The notes beneath the pieces are model-generated. The model was not told the DNA's origin. It worked only from the letters and a program-made list of their open reading frames with translations, and made no database searches. A DNA stretch of 64,000 nucleotides, taken from the NCBI RefSeq assembly GCF_018024475.1, contig NZ_CP054393.1, positions 186,001 through 250,000 on the forward strand, given 5' to 3'. Below are positions 63,981-64,000 of this stretch, piece after piece; the first letter of the stretch is position 1; the number at the start of each line of letters is the position of its first letter. Both the position numbers and the translations under genes were made by a program. Source of the stretch: Candidatus Phytoplasma luffae. Lineage in GTDB: Bacteria > Bacillota_I > Bacilli_A > Acholeplasmatales > Acholeplasmataceae.

Positions 63981-64000
63981 GATATATACTAAAAAGGTAT

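Overview
The window is a single block of very AT-rich chromosome from a wall-less bacterium, almost certainly a plant-pathogenic phytoplasma ('Candidatus Phytoplasma'). The evidence is the low GC content, the Firmicute-type ribosomal and ECF gene order with map directly after secY, an incomplete lipid pathway (gpsA, plsY, pgsA and acpP without fatty-acid synthesis genes here), use of the standard genetic code (tRNA-Trp with anticodon CCA, tryptophan encoded by TGG, unlike Mycoplasma and Spiroplasma), and a decayed AAA+ ATPase of the kind found in phytoplasma mobile units. No rRNA, CRISPR array or intact insertion sequence was seen.

Layout. 1-5118: the 3' part of a giant repeat protein gene (at least 24 near-identical 68-residue units, then one transmembrane anchor), a putative surface protein, closed by a long perfect-stem terminator. 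5.3-18.7 kb: housekeeping genes der, gpsA, a HU-like gene, rpmG, an aminopeptidase P gene, tRNA-Cys, plsY, then a 1.2-kb gene-free spacer, followed by spx, a signal peptidase, rpsD, mgtA, dacA, a degV-family gene and mscL. 19.1-23.9 kb: an unrecognised membrane/coiled-coil protein, a tRNA His-Gln-Leu-Trp cluster, and on the minus strand nrdF, recA and pgsA. 24.2-36.2 kb: rpsT, serS, ftsH, an rluD-type gene, argS, a lone YqaJ-type nuclease, acpP, leuS, gmk, rpoZ and rsmH.

36.2-56.7 kb: the complete S10-spc-alpha ribosomal superoperon from rpsJ to rplQ, including secY, map, infA, rpmJ and rpoA, all on the plus strand. It is preceded by a promoter and a structured leader, and continues into the ECF transporter module (ecfA1, ecfA2, ecfT), truA, tmk, holB and rsmI. 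metG follows and converges on truB, trxA and a YhaM-like HD-domain nuclease gene on the minus strand.

61.0-64.0 kb is the accessory end: a broken AAA+ ATPase gene (nonsense codon, frameshift, second nonsense codon) and then an intact gene whose product I recognise by sequence pattern as the kleisin-like JetA subunit (DUF5716) of a Wadjet/MksBEF-type SMC complex. The window ends just after this gene, so jetB, jetC and jetD, if present, must lie immediately downstream. This possible SMC-based defence or chromosome-maintenance locus, and the giant homogenised repeat gene at the opposite edge, are the two most interesting parts of the window.
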